Positions 9,981-20,373 of a DNA stretch of 64,000 nt are shown piece after piece; within the stretch, counting starts at the first letter, position 1; the number at the start of each line of letters is the position of its first letter. The DNA comes from an uncultured Lachnospiraceae bacterium (GTDB lineage Bacteria > Bacillota > Clostridia > Lachnospirales > Lachnospiraceae). The stretch lies in assembly GCA_946628415.1 (NCBI GenBank), contig CAMOWK010000003.1:62001-126000 (forward strand). Direction: 5' to 3'. The notes under the pieces were generated by a model. That model was not told the origin of the DNA. It was given only the letters and a program-made list of their open reading frames with translations, and ran no database searches. Both the position numbers and the translations under genes were made by a program.

Positions 9981-11180
9981 TTGTTTACTGATTTTTTTTA
10001 CGTCTTAAAGGATAAAGGGCTTTCCGTTTCCATGACAGAATGGATAACATTTATGGATGCACTGGACAAGAATCTTGCAGGCTCCAGTCTTTCGGAACTT
10101 TATACACTAGGACGTATGATACTGGTAAAAACTGAATCGGATTTTGATAAATATGATCTTGCTTTTGCGGATTATTTTAAGGATATTCATTATGAAGATG
10201 AAATTCCTGAAAATATAAAGAAGTTTCTTGATAAAGAGGATATGGTCAGATCTCAGCAGAACATAGATCTATATGCCTATGAGGTTAAGCGTGATCCAAA
10301 TGAAACGAAAAGACTTCTCCGTGAGAGGATAAGTGAACAGCAGACTGAGCATAACGGTGGTAATTACTGGATAGGCACAAGCGGTGGTTCTGCATTTGGT
10401 CACAGCGGAAGAAATAAAGGCGGTATCAGAATCGGTGGAAAGTCCGGCTTTCAATCTGCATTCATGGTCAACGGTGAACGTAAGTATGCTGATTTCAGAC
10501 ATGATAAGACTCTTGATATAAGACAGTTTCAGATAGCATTCAGAAAGCTGAGACAGTATTCTGCAAGACTTGATGTTCCGGAAACAGAGCTGGATCTGGA
10601 TAAAACAATTGATTCCACCTGTAATAACGGCGGTTATCTTAAGATTGAATATCAAAAACCAAGAAAGAATACGGTTAAGCTGCTTCTTTTCTTTGATTGC
10701 GGTGGAACCATGTATCCTTTTATGGAGCTTTGTAATTCACTGTTTCAGGCTGTTTACAAGGCAAATCATTTTAAAGATGTTAAGACTTATTATTTCCATA
10801 ACTGCATTTACAGTAAGGTTTATAAAACTGCCGAATGTGAGTATGGTGACTGGATAGATCTTGAAGAAGTGTTCAGGCTTACCGATAAGGATTATAAGGT
10901 GATTATCTTGGGTGATGCACAGATGGCTCCGGAAGAGCTCTTTGACATCAATGGTAATTACAGGGGGCCGAATGACGGTAAGTCAGGATATGAATGGAAT
11001 CAGATGCTCAGCAAGAAATACAGAAAGGTAATCTGGCTGAATCCAAGGATGCATGGAGCTATGACAAAACGTTATGCATGGATGGAAGCGGAAGATACTC
11101 TGGCAGAGATTTATAAGATGTTTCCTCTTACAGTCGATGGACTGAAAGAAGGAATTAAGCTTCTTATGGCTCCGAAGTAA
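9981..11180 (+). CDS. CoxE-like VWA-domain protein, MoxR partner
   Basis: The 399-residue product begins MFTDFFYVLKDKGLSVSMTE, the usual start of VWA CoxE-like proteins. That family match supports the TTG at 9981, two bases after the MoxR stop, although only a weak AGAGAG lies upstream. The C-terminal half (from about residue 230) is a VWA-like fold beginning KLLLFFDCGGTMYPFME. The usual MIDAS DxSxS is written DCGGT, so metal binding may differ from canonical VWA domains. It probably works with the MoxR ATPase as a two-part chaperone whose substrate is unknown. Confidence 0.85.
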   Translation: MFTDFFYVLKDKGLSVSMTEWITFMDALDKNLAGSSLSELYTLGRMILVKTESDFDKYDLAFADYFKDIHYEDEIPENIKKFLDKEDMVRSQQNIDLYAYEVKRDPNETKRLLRERISEQQTEHNGGNYWIGTSGGSAFGHSGRNKGGIRIGGKSGFQSAFMVNGERKYADFRHDKTLDIRQFQIAFRKLRQYSARLDVPETELDLDKTIDSTCNNGGYLKIEYQKPRKNTVKLLLFFDCGGTMYPFMELCNSLFQAVYKANHFKDVKTYYFHNCIYSKVYKTAECEYGDWIDLEEVFRLTDKDYKVIILGDAQMAPEELFDINGNYRGPNDGKSGYEWNQMLSKKYRKVIWLNPRMHGAMTKRYAWMEAEDTLAEIYKMFPLTVDGLKEGIKLLMAPK

Positions 11181-11246
11181 TACTTTTTATATTTAGTAAA
11201 TGACGATATATCGTTTTTGTGATTATAAAATTTGGGGTATTTTAAT

Positions 11247-12317
11247 ATGGGGGATGAGTTCGACTTTAGAGAAGTGGTTGAACCACACGATTTTCGAGAA
11301 GTAATTAAAGATGACGGCAGTTCTATAAATCCTGTGCCTGAATCCGGAACTGATGTAAAACCTTTTATTTCGCCCGAGTTTGTTCCTTTGAATGCGGGAG
11401 ATTCGGGTAAAAAGAAGGGACTCGTGCTTTCCGGTGGCGGTGCCAAAGGGGCATATCAGGCAGGGGTTCTTCGCGTCCTAAAGGAGAAAGGGCTTCTTTC
11501 TGATGTGGGATATATATCCGGTGTATCCATTGGCGCTATAAATATGGCACTCTATCTGATGGATGATATGGATGGCATGGACAAAGTTTGGGATGATATG
11601 GATACTAAGGAAATCATTTCGCTTGACACGCTTACCATGTCCGGGGACAGACTTTATTTCTCAAGAGAGAGGATCACAAAGATATTAACTGATTTTATCA
11701 GTTTTGATAAGATAAGTAAGTCGGAAATAAAAACATTTGCCGGTGTATCACGCATAATCGGTGCTGATCAGTATATCGGTGAATACCTATCGCTTAACGG
11801 AAGAAGTGATGAGGATATCAGGACTATAATTACTGCATCGAGCTCGCTTCCTGTTATTCATGAACCTGTTAGCTTTGAAGGTAAACTGTATATGGATGGT
11901 GGACCTACTGACAATGAGCCTGTTAAGCCTCTTTATGATATAGGTGTCAGAGATTTTATTGTAATAGGTCTTCAGTTTGACAGAAAATTTGATTATTCCA
12001 AATATCCGGGTGCTCATTTTGAAGTGATTTATCCGTCAAAAGATCTGGGTGGACTTTTTACCGGTACACTTAATTTTGAGGATGATAATAAGAACTATAT
12101 AAGGAAGCTCGGTCTTAAAGATGCTGAAAGATATATAAAGGTCAACATTCTAAAGGATGAAGGTTATATCCTTATGGAAGAAGAATTAAAGAAGCTTGAC
12201 CACAGAGCACTTGACAGGGAAAATCATGCTGATAATGTATATAATTATTATCAGGACAGGATATCAACGTCGATGGATTACATTAAGAATCTTGAGGAAA
12301 AGTATAAGGATTACTGA
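11247..12317 (+). CDS. Patatin-like phospholipase
   Basis: The product (356 residues) has a patatin lipase core from about residue 55: GLVLSGGGAKGAYQAGVL (oxyanion hole), GVSIGAIN with nucleophile Ser94, and MDGGPTDNEP with Asp217 completing the Ser-Asp dyad. It should hydrolyse acyl esters of lipids in or at the membrane. About 50 N-terminal residues, rich in acidic and aromatic residues (a repeated DFREV), lie outside the core and are unusual. I chose ATG 11247, with GGGG at 11234-11237, over an in-frame TTG at 11232. It lies three bases before a membrane phosphoesterase gene. Confidence 0.87.
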   Translation: MGDEFDFREVVEPHDFREVIKDDGSSINPVPESGTDVKPFISPEFVPLNAGDSGKKKGLVLSGGGAKGAYQAGVLRVLKEKGLLSDVGYISGVSIGAINMALYLMDDMDGMDKVWDDMDTKEIISLDTLTMSGDRLYFSRERITKILTDFISFDKISKSEIKTFAGVSRIIGADQYIGEYLSLNGRSDEDIRTIITASSSLPVIHEPVSFEGKLYMDGGPTDNEPVKPLYDIGVRDFIVIGLQFDRKFDYSKYPGAHFEVIYPSKDLGGLFTGTLNFEDDNKNYIRKLGLKDAERYIKVNILKDEGYILMEEELKKLDHRALDRENHADNVYNYYQDRISTSMDYIKNLEEKYKDY

Positions 12318-12319
12318 TT

Positions 12320-13159
12320 ATGATTTATTACTTTATAGCAGGAACTGCCATTTTACTTTTACTTTTCATTATTCTTGAAAGTTTTCGTGAAAACAGGACT
12401 GTTACAAAGAAAGAATATAATATTAATACAAACGGTAGAGCAGGTGGAACAAGGTTTGCTTTCATATCTGATTTTCATCTTGCGGAAAACGGAAGACTGA
12501 ATGACAAAATTTTTGATATAATTGATAATGTTTGTCCCGATTTTGTTATATCTGCCGGTGATATGGTAGTTGGAAATTCAAGTGCTGATGAAGTAATGGC
12601 TGCGTCAAGTCTTCTTAATCGAATATCTGAAAAGTATCCGGTTTTTATGGCAAATGGCAATCATGAGCTTAAATTGGAAGAAAACAGACCGGATGTCTTT
12701 AAAGAATATCGTGAAAGCCTTAAGGGCGTAAACTGGCTCAGTAACGAGTTTCATGATATAAACGATAATCTTCGTATATATGGACTTGATATAGAGAGAA
12801 AGTACTATAACAGGTTTGAAACACATAATATGAGTGCGGAATATATAGAGGGGCTTTTTAAATCGAAGCCTGATAATGATAAGTACAGTATTATGATAGC
12901 TCATGATCCTGAGTATTTTGAAATATACGCTCAATATGGTGCCGACCTTATACTTTCGGGCCATTACCATGGCGGTATAGTAAGGATTCCTTTTATAGGC
13001 GGTGTTATATCACCGAGATTACGGATTTTCCCTAAATATTCATATGGAAAATTCACTAAAAACGGCAGTAATATGATAGTTACCGGTGGACTTGGTTCAC
13101 ATTCAATAAAACTTAGATTATTTAATGTTCCGGAAGTGGTCTTTATAACTCTTAATTAA
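12320..13159 (+). CDS. Membrane-anchored metallophosphoesterase
   Basis: This 279-residue protein has one N-terminal membrane segment (about residues 2-19) and then a calcineurin-like phosphoesterase domain. The metal motifs are present in order: FISDFHLAENG, SAGDMVVG, ANGNHELK, IAHDPEY and LSGHYHGGIVRIP. The layout resembles YkuE/YaeI-type enzymes; some relatives act on phosphorylated lipids such as UDP-diacylglucosamine, but the substrate here is unknown. It starts two bases after the patatin gene, so both are probably made together. Confidence 0.88.
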   Translation: MIYYFIAGTAILLLLFIILESFRENRTVTKKEYNINTNGRAGGTRFAFISDFHLAENGRLNDKIFDIIDNVCPDFVISAGDMVVGNSSADEVMAASSLLNRISEKYPVFMANGNHELKLEENRPDVFKEYRESLKGVNWLSNEFHDINDNLRIYGLDIERKYYNRFETHNMSAEYIEGLFKSKPDNDKYSIMIAHDPEYFEIYAQYGADLILSGHYHGGIVRIPFIGGVISPRLRIFPKYSYGKFTKNGSNMIVTGGLGSHSIKLRLFNVPEVVFITLN

Positions 13160-13176
13160 GAAAGGTCGAAAATAAA

Positions 13177-14553
13177 TTGTTTAAATTCTTTAGAGCATTT
13201 CTTATAACGCTTATTGCGATAATTGTGGTTGTATATGGTGCCTTTACAGTTTTAAATGTATATTTCTTTGCTCCCGGTACCGTGGTAAATGGAATTGATA
13301 TGTCATTCAAATCCATTGATAAAGCATCTGAAATTCTGGATTTTAATGATTTTCAGACTGAGATAAAATTCAGAAATGGTTCGTATTCTCTGTACGGAAA
13401 AGATATAGGATTTAATGCCAAGGTAGATAAAGATCTGGAAGCTTTAAAGAAAGGTCAGAATCCTTTCCTCTGGTTTGATTTCTATAACAGAAAAGCTGTT
13501 ACCTATGATTACAGAGTAACTGTAGATGAAGTGAAATTAAGACAGGTACTTGATAAATCGGATTTTCTTAAAGAGGATAAGATGAGCAGTCCGGGGGATG
13601 CAAAGGTTATAGTAAAGGATAACGTTGCATTTGCTGAGGATGGTGATAAGGGAACTGTCATAGATGAGGACAGTCTTGTAAGAGGGGTAATGGAATCAAT
13701 ACAGAAGATGGAACATCTTTACACTGTTCCGGACAGCTGCTACAGCGCACCTAAGTATAATTCCGAAAGCCCGGAGGTTAAAGCCTGTGTAGATGAGGTA
13801 AATGAATATCTCAATCTTGATATAAAATATATCTTCGGAGATTATGTACTTCAGCTTAGCAAGGAAGACATCTATAACATGATAACTATTTCTCCTGATT
13901 ACAAAGTATCTGTTAAAAAGGATGTTGTTAAAAGCTTTATAGATAAATTTGCAAAAGAACATAATACATACGGACAGGAAAAGAGACGATTTGTTACCCA
14001 CAGCGGAAGAACTGCAGTTATAAACGGTTCATCTTATGGATGGGAAATTGATTCGGAAGCTGAGACTGAAGAACTGTACAGAGTTGTTTCCAACAAGTTT
14101 TCTGTAGACAGGATCCCTGCATTTAAGCATAAGGCATATACTTATAGTTCAACCGGTGATGATATCGGTGGAGACTATGTTGAAGTTGATCTCGGTAATC
14201 AGCATGTATATGTATATAAGGATCATAAGGTCATTATAGAAACGGACTGTGTATCAGGCAATATGGCTCAGGGACACGGAACTCCGTCCGGGCTTTACCC
14301 AATAAGGGCTAAACAGAGTCCTACGATCTTAAGAGGTGATGACTATGAGTCTCCTGTATCATACTGGATGCCGTTTAATGGGGGAATAGGACTTCATGAT
14401 GCAAACTGGAGAGGCAAATTCGGAGGAGAGATTTATAAAACCAATGGTTCTCATGGATGTGTAAATCTTCCGGTAAGTGTAGCCGGAGATATTTACAGAA
14501 ATGTTCATGTCGGTATGCCGGTTATATGCTACTGGAACAGTGATCTCGAGTAG
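13177..14553 (+). CDS. L,D-transpeptidase (YkuD domain) with one membrane anchor
   Basis: The 458-residue product starts at TTG 13177, preceded by AAAGG. It has one N-terminal transmembrane helix (residues 6-28), two middle repeats of the peptidoglycan-binding type seen in clostridial Ldt proteins, and a C-terminal YkuD catalytic domain. The active-site motif is GSHGCVNLP with Cys428, and IGLHDANW upstream supplies the conserved histidine. These enzymes form 3-3 crosslinks in peptidoglycan outside the membrane. It is the last gene of a tight run with the patatin and phosphoesterase genes, pointing to a cell-envelope role for the group. Confidence 0.9.
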   Translation: MFKFFRAFLITLIAIIVVVYGAFTVLNVYFFAPGTVVNGIDMSFKSIDKASEILDFNDFQTEIKFRNGSYSLYGKDIGFNAKVDKDLEALKKGQNPFLWFDFYNRKAVTYDYRVTVDEVKLRQVLDKSDFLKEDKMSSPGDAKVIVKDNVAFAEDGDKGTVIDEDSLVRGVMESIQKMEHLYTVPDSCYSAPKYNSESPEVKACVDEVNEYLNLDIKYIFGDYVLQLSKEDIYNMITISPDYKVSVKKDVVKSFIDKFAKEHNTYGQEKRRFVTHSGRTAVINGSSYGWEIDSEAETEELYRVVSNKFSVDRIPAFKHKAYTYSSTGDDIGGDYVEVDLGNQHVYVYKDHKVIIETDCVSGNMAQGHGTPSGLYPIRAKQSPTILRGDDYESPVSYWMPFNGGIGLHDANWRGKFGGEIYKTNGSHGCVNLPVSVAGDIYRNVHVGMPVICYWNSDLE

Positions 14554-14597
14554 TTTAACATAGTGTTTATTTAAGAATTTTAAATGGGGTGTTTTTT

Positions 14598-15413
14598 ATG
14601 GAGATAGGTGGGATTTACGAAAGTATAAAGGATAAGATTCCTTTTAAACCAAAGATTGGACTGGTGCTTGGCTCGGGGCTTGGAAACTTTGCTGATTCTT
14701 ACGAGATAAAAGCAAAGATTAATTATAATGAAATAGAAGGTTTTCCTGTGTCCACTGTTGTGGGACATGCAGGATGTTATCTTTTTACTTATATTCATGA
14801 TATTCCTGTTGTTATTATGAGTGGAAGAGTGCATTACTACGAGGGATATACGGCAAAAGAAGTGGTTCTTCCTATAAGACTGATGGGAATGATGGGGATT
14901 GACAGACTGATACTTACCAATTCTGCGGGAGGTATTAATCTTTCATTCAGACAGGGAGATCTTATGGTTATTACCGATCATATATCATCATTTGTTCCTT
15001 CTCCACTCATAGGTAAGAATGATGAATCACTCGGTGAGAGATTCCCTGATATGAGTTCGGTGTATGACAGAATTCTCACCAGACTTCTTATCTTTGCCGG
15101 AGAAAAGGCCGGTTCACCTGTTAAAGAAGGAGTTTATGTTCAGACAACCGGTCCGAATTATGAGACTCCTGCTGAAATAAAAATGTTCAGATCGCTCGGA
15201 GCTGATGCTGTCGGAATGAGTACTGCCATAGAAGCTATGGCTGCAAGGCATATGGGAATCAGAGTCTGCGGCGTTTCATGTATAACAAACATGGCATCGG
15301 GTATAGCTGAAGGACCGCTTTCTCATACAGAGGTAGCGAGTATAGCCGGAAGAAGCGGGGAACAGTTTTCAAAACTTATAGATACTGCAATTCCTCTTAT
15401 TTCTGAGGGGTAA
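14598..15413 (+). CDS. Purine nucleoside phosphorylase, type I
   Basis: The 271-residue product matches trimeric PNP of the PunA/DeoD2 type: GLVLGSGLGNFAD, VGHAGCYLFTY, MSGRVHYYEGY, TNSAGGIN and CGVSCITNMASGIAEGPLSH. It cleaves inosine and guanosine with phosphate to give base and ribose 1-phosphate, for purine salvage. I chose ATG 14598 because GGGG at 14586-14589 is its binding site; a GTG at 14589 is in frame but poorly placed. Confidence 0.93.
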   Translation: MEIGGIYESIKDKIPFKPKIGLVLGSGLGNFADSYEIKAKINYNEIEGFPVSTVVGHAGCYLFTYIHDIPVVIMSGRVHYYEGYTAKEVVLPIRLMGMMGIDRLILTNSAGGINLSFRQGDLMVITDHISSFVPSPLIGKNDESLGERFPDMSSVYDRILTRLLIFAGEKAGSPVKEGVYVQTTGPNYETPAEIKMFRSLGADAVGMSTAIEAMAARHMGIRVCGVSCITNMASGIAEGPLSHTEVASIAGRSGEQFSKLIDTAIPLISEG

Positions 15414-15442
15414 ATCCCGGCTTTTAACCGTTGCAGTGGTTA

Positions 15443-15470
15443 TTGACAACTATAATCTTTGTGATAAAAT
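15443..15470 (+). promoter_or_regulatory. Promoter of ilvN-ilvC
   Basis: TTGACA at 15443-15448 and TAAAAT at 15465-15470 are 16 bases apart. The leader to ilvN would be about 45 bases, too short for a full T-box or leader-peptide attenuator, and I see none. Confidence 0.7.
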
Positions 15471-15522
15471 TATAAAAGTGCCGAGAAGTATTCCCGGTTC
15501 ATTAAAGTAAAGGAGTATCAAG

Positions 15523-16002
15523 ATGAAACAGACAGTACTTTCACTTTTGGTAGATAACACATCCGGTGTACTTAGTCGTGTATCAGGGATGTTCAGTAGA
15601 CGTGGATATAACATTGACAGCCTTTCTGTCGGAATCACCGAGAATCCTAAGTATTCACGTATGACGGTTGCCGTAACCGGTGATGAAAGAATAATTACTC
15701 AGATCAAGAATCAGCTTAATAAGCTTGAGGATGTTGTTGAGGTAAGCGAGCTTAAAGACGGTGAGTCAGTTTGCAGAGACCTCGTGCTTATCAAGATTAA
15801 TTGTGATGCTGCTGAAAGACAGCAGATTATCGCCATAGTTGATGTATATAGAGCTAAGATAGTTGATGTATCTCCTGAATCCGTTATGATTGAAATAACA
15901 GGAAATACGAATAAGATTGAAGCGTTTATAAATCTTCTTTCAGGATTTAAGATTGATCAGCTTGTAAGAACCGGTCTAACAGGTCTTGTAAGAGGTAATT
16001 AA
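15523..16002 (+). CDS. ilvN: Acetolactate synthase small (regulatory) subunit
   Basis: This 159-residue protein has an N-terminal ACT domain (VLSLLVDNTSGVLSRVSGMF, then RRGYNIDSLSVG) and the usual C-terminal regulatory domain. It stimulates the catalytic subunit of acetolactate synthase and confers feedback inhibition by valine. The catalytic subunit gene (ilvB) is not adjacent and not in the window. A clear AAAGGAG precedes ATG 15523. It is followed after 31 bases by ilvC, the next pathway step. Confidence 0.95.
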   Translation: MKQTVLSLLVDNTSGVLSRVSGMFSRRGYNIDSLSVGITENPKYSRMTVAVTGDERIITQIKNQLNKLEDVVEVSELKDGESVCRDLVLIKINCDAAERQQIIAIVDVYRAKIVDVSPESVMIEITGNTNKIEAFINLLSGFKIDQLVRTGLTGLVRGN

Positions 16003-16021
16003 TAAGATTTTTTATATTTAG

Positions 16022-17059
<1,038 letters not shown>

Positions 17060-17093
17060 TTAAATCAGATTAGTCAATTACTGATAAGCACGG

Positions 17094-17123
17094 TAACACC
17101 GACAGTTTTACTGTCGGTGTTAT
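17094..17123 (+). terminator. Hairpin terminator after ilvC
   Basis: TAACACCGACAG pairs perfectly with CTGTCGGTGTTA around a short loop of about five bases. The tail is only moderately T-rich (TCTGTATAT), so termination may be partial. Confidence 0.75.
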
Positions 17124-17185
17124 CTGTATATACGAGTTTTATGCCGGCGGGGCACTTCGATTAAAGTAACTAAAGGAGACATACA

Positions 17186-17761
17186 GTGAATCATCTTGAA
17201 GCACAGTCCCTTATAACTTCATTTATAGATAACAAGATTCCTTCTGATAAACAGGAGGATTTTGTTGTACATATGAAGAACTGCCCTGAATGCCACAAAG
17301 AACTTGAGATATACTACACGCTTCTTGTTGGTATGAAGCAGATTGATAACGGCGAAAAACTCAGTGAAGATTTTGACCTGGAACTTGATAAAAGTCTCGA
17401 CAGAATGAAAGGCAGGTCAAGGGGACGAAGACGTGCCATTGTTTCTTCATTTTCTCTAATTATGATCAGTATTATTACGGTCATGGTTTTAATATACGGA
17501 CAAAGCCTTGCCAAGGTTTATAAATACGAGCAGAACAGTAAGAAAGAGGCTCAAGGGGATTTCTATTTTTACCGTGAGCTGAATAATTATATAAATACGG
17601 ATAATAATCTTTTTGAAGATATCAGTTCAGATGATGACAAGACTGAAGGTGAGATATTCTATGAAAAGATTCATCTGTCCAACAGTCTGTTTAATGCAAA
17701 TAATGAACTTCTAAATATAGGGGAGGAAAAGATAATTGAACGAGAAGATACTCCTAATTGA
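17186..17761 (+). CDS. Anti-sigma-factor-like zinc-finger membrane protein
   Basis: This 191-residue protein has an N-terminal zf-HC2-type motif, HMKNCPECHKEL (His-x3-Cys-x2-Cys), near residue 29. One transmembrane helix follows at about residues 87-112 and then a polar, acidic C-terminal domain. This is the layout of anti-sigma factors that hold ECF sigma factors at the membrane. No sigma-factor gene is nearby, so the partner is unknown. The GTG start at 17186 has a strong AAAGGAG. Its last 26 bases overlap the start of polA, coupling the two genes. Confidence 0.75.
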   Translation: MNHLEAQSLITSFIDNKIPSDKQEDFVVHMKNCPECHKELEIYYTLLVGMKQIDNGEKLSEDFDLELDKSLDRMKGRSRGRRRAIVSSFSLIMISIITVMVLIYGQSLAKVYKYEQNSKKEAQGDFYFYRELNNYINTDNNLFEDISSDDDKTEGEIFYEKIHLSNSLFNANNELLNIGEEKIIEREDTPN

Positions 17762-20363
17762 CGGAAACAGTATCATGAACAGAGGATTTTTTGCACTTCC
17801 GAACCTGACTAATTCAAAAGGGGTTCATACAAATGCAATACTGGGTTTTCTGAACATATTTTTCAAGATTTATAAAGAAGAAAGTCCAACTCACATTGCC
17901 GTTGCTTTTGACGTGCATGAGCCGACTTTCAGGCATAAGGAGTATCCGGAATATAAAGCCGGAAGAAGAGTTATGCCGCCTGAACTTCGCAGTCAGTTTC
18001 CTCTTATAAAGGATGTTCTCCATGCTATGGGCATCTGTACTTATGAGCAGGGCGGAATCGAAGCAGATGACATTATAGGTACATTTGCGAAAGAAGCTGA
18101 AAAAGAAGGGATGGAAGTAACTATACTTTCAGGGGACAGAGATCTTCTTCAGCTTGCGTCGGACAAAATACTTGTTCGTATACCAAAGACAAAAGCCGGG
18201 AAAACAGTGGTCGAGGATTATCATGATGTAGATGTTGTAAAAACATACGGCGCTACGCCTCTTGAATTTATTGATATGAAGGGACTTATGGGCGATACCT
18301 CGGACAATATCCCGGGTGTAAAAGGGATAGGTGAAAAGACGGCATCCAAGCTCATAAGTACATATCACAGCCTTGAAAACCTTTATGATAATATTGAAAA
18401 TGTAACGCCTCAGGGTGTAAAGGATAAACTTATAAGTGATAAAGATAATGCATTTTTCTCGAGATATCTTGCAACGATTAAGCTTGATGCAGAACTTTCA
18501 AAAAAAGTAAGTGATCTTTCAGTTGAAAGTGCTGATGTATTTGGTGAATCGGCTTATAAGATAATGTCAGAACTTGAACTTAAGAGTATTCTTAACAGAT
18601 TTGATTTTAGCGAAACAAAAAGTGAAGAGTTTAATCCTGTTATTAAGGATTCAAAGTCATTTGAAGATATTAAAAAAGTGATTGATGAAAAAGGTGAAGA
18701 ACTAAGTCATGTGGGGATTTATCCTGTTACGGGTGATGGAGTTCTTTACGGTGCATTTATATCGATAGACGGTATTATCTATAATACCGAAATTTCTTCC
18801 GGCGAACTTGGTGAGCTCATCAAGTATCTTTCAGGTAAAAATATATACAGTTCATTTCTTTCGTTTAAAGAATCCATAGATTTACTCGGGCTTTGTGACG
18901 AGGATAAACTCTTTGACGTAGAAGTTGCAGCTTATCTTGTTAAATACATGAAAAGCTTTTCTTATGATGTTCTTGCAGGCTTTTATCTGGGACTTGATCT
19001 TCCGGATGAAAAGACTCTTCTTGGTAAGAAGGAGATAAATGCATTTTCTGTTTTTGATGAAGATATGGTTCGCCTTTTTGCATCTAAAGCCTATGTTGCC
19101 GACAGATTATTTGATGTTCTTAGAGAAAAAATAGAGAAGGATGGTCTGTCAAAGCTTTATTATGAAATTGAACTTCCGTGTGAATTTGTACTTAGAGAAA
19201 TGGAAATTCTGGGAATTGAGCTTAACAAAAAAACTCTGAGTGATTACGGAGAAGAACTGGAAAAAAGAGCCAAAAACCTTGAAAATGAAATATATGCACT
19301 TGCCGGTGAAGAGTTTAATATTAATTCCACGAAGCAGCTTGGAGTTATTCTTTTCGAGAAGCTGGGGCTTAAATCAGGAAAAAAGACGAAGACAGGATAT
19401 TCAACAAACATTGACGTTCTTCTGAAACTCAAAAATGACCATCCGATAATTGATAAGATAATAGAATTCAGAAGTCTTACGAAGCTTCTTTCAACCTACG
19501 TTGAAGGACTTCTTTCTGCTGTTTCCGAAGATGGAAGGATACACAGTAAGTTTAATCAGACTATTGCTGCAACAGGAAGACTCAGCAGCACAGAGCCTAA
19601 TCTGCAGAATATTCCGACCAGAACTGCAGAAGGAAGGGAAATAAGAAAGGCATTTGTTCCTAAAGAAGGTTTTACATTTATTGATGCCGATTATTCGCAG
19701 ATTGAGCTTAGAGTGATGGCTCATCTTTCAGAGGATAAGGCTCTTATTGATGCATTTAATCAGGGTGACGATATACATGCAATTACTGCTTCGCATGTAT
19801 TTAAAGTTCCGCTTAGTGAAGTTACAGGTACCCTCAGAAGACGCGCTAAGGCTGTCAACTTTGGCATCATATACGGAATCAGCTCTTTCGGGCTCGGGGA
19901 AGATCTTGAAATTTCCAGAAAAGAGGCACAGGGCTATATAGATGAGTATTTTGAAAACTATAAGGGTGTAAAGGAGTTTCTTGATAAAGCTGTAAAAGAT
20001 GCAAAGGAAAAAGGCTTTGTTTCTACACTTTACGGAAGAAAGAGAGAGATTCCCGAGATTTCATCATCTAATTTTATGCAGAGACAGTTCGGGGAGAGGG
20101 TTGCCATGAATTCCCCTATTCAGGGAACGGCTGCCGATATAATTAAGATTGCGATGGTGAATATAAGAAAAGCATTAAAAGATAATAATCTTGAGTCAAA
20201 GCTTATTCTTCAGATTCATGATGAACTTTTGATCGAAACAAAACATGGAGAAGAAGAAATCGTTTCTGCACTTCTTAGAGAAGCTATGGAAAATGCCGCA
20301 TCCCTAAGTGTACCTCTTTTTGTTGATATACATCAGGGCGACAATATGTTTGATGTAAAATAG
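17736..20363 (+). CDS. polA: DNA polymerase I
   Basis: The 875-residue product has the three regions of PolA: a 5'-3' exonuclease (residues 1-290, with GDRDLLQLA and GVKGIGEKTA), a middle region, and a polymerase domain from about residue 500. Polymerase motifs A, B and C are seen as DADYSQIELRVMAHLS, RRRAKAVNFGIIYG and QIHDELLIE. The middle region has no recognisable DxE proofreading motif (GIYPVTGDG at its expected start), so 3'-5' exonuclease activity is probably lost, as in many Firmicutes. It acts in repair and Okazaki fragment processing. The TTG start at 17736 follows GGGGAGG. Confidence 0.96.
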   Translation: MNEKILLIDGNSIMNRGFFALPNLTNSKGVHTNAILGFLNIFFKIYKEESPTHIAVAFDVHEPTFRHKEYPEYKAGRRVMPPELRSQFPLIKDVLHAMGICTYEQGGIEADDIIGTFAKEAEKEGMEVTILSGDRDLLQLASDKILVRIPKTKAGKTVVEDYHDVDVVKTYGATPLEFIDMKGLMGDTSDNIPGVKGIGEKTASKLISTYHSLENLYDNIENVTPQGVKDKLISDKDNAFFSRYLATIKLDAELSKKVSDLSVESADVFGESAYKIMSELELKSILNRFDFSETKSEEFNPVIKDSKSFEDIKKVIDEKGEELSHVGIYPVTGDGVLYGAFISIDGIIYNTEISSGELGELIKYLSGKNIYSSFLSFKESIDLLGLCDEDKLFDVEVAAYLVKYMKSFSYDVLAGFYLGLDLPDEKTLLGKKEINAFSVFDEDMVRLFASKAYVADRLFDVLREKIEKDGLSKLYYEIELPCEFVLREMEILGIELNKKTLSDYGEELEKRAKNLENEIYALAGEEFNINSTKQLGVILFEKLGLKSGKKTKTGYSTNIDVLLKLKNDHPIIDKIIEFRSLTKLLSTYVEGLLSAVSEDGRIHSKFNQTIAATGRLSSTEPNLQNIPTRTAEGREIRKAFVPKEGFTFIDADYSQIELRVMAHLSEDKALIDAFNQGDDIHAITASHVFKVPLSEVTGTLRRRAKAVNFGIIYGISSFGLGEDLEISRKEAQGYIDEYFENYKGVKEFLDKAVKDAKEKGFVSTLYGRKREIPEISSSNFMQRQFGERVAMNSPIQGTAADIIKIAMVNIRKALKDNNLESKLILQIHDELLIETKHGEEEIVSALLREAMENAASLSVPLFVDIHQGDNMFDVK

Positions 20364-20373
20364 AGAGGAAACT

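Noticed and set aside
11203..11214. ACGATATATCGT palindrome followed by T residues, as a terminator after the VWA gene
   Set aside because: Six AT-rich pairs without a loop; too weak to list as a terminator.
15449..15522. T-box or leader-peptide attenuator before ilvN
   Set aside because: The leader is under 60 bases and holds no specifier-loop, antiterminator or branched-chain-codon peptide.
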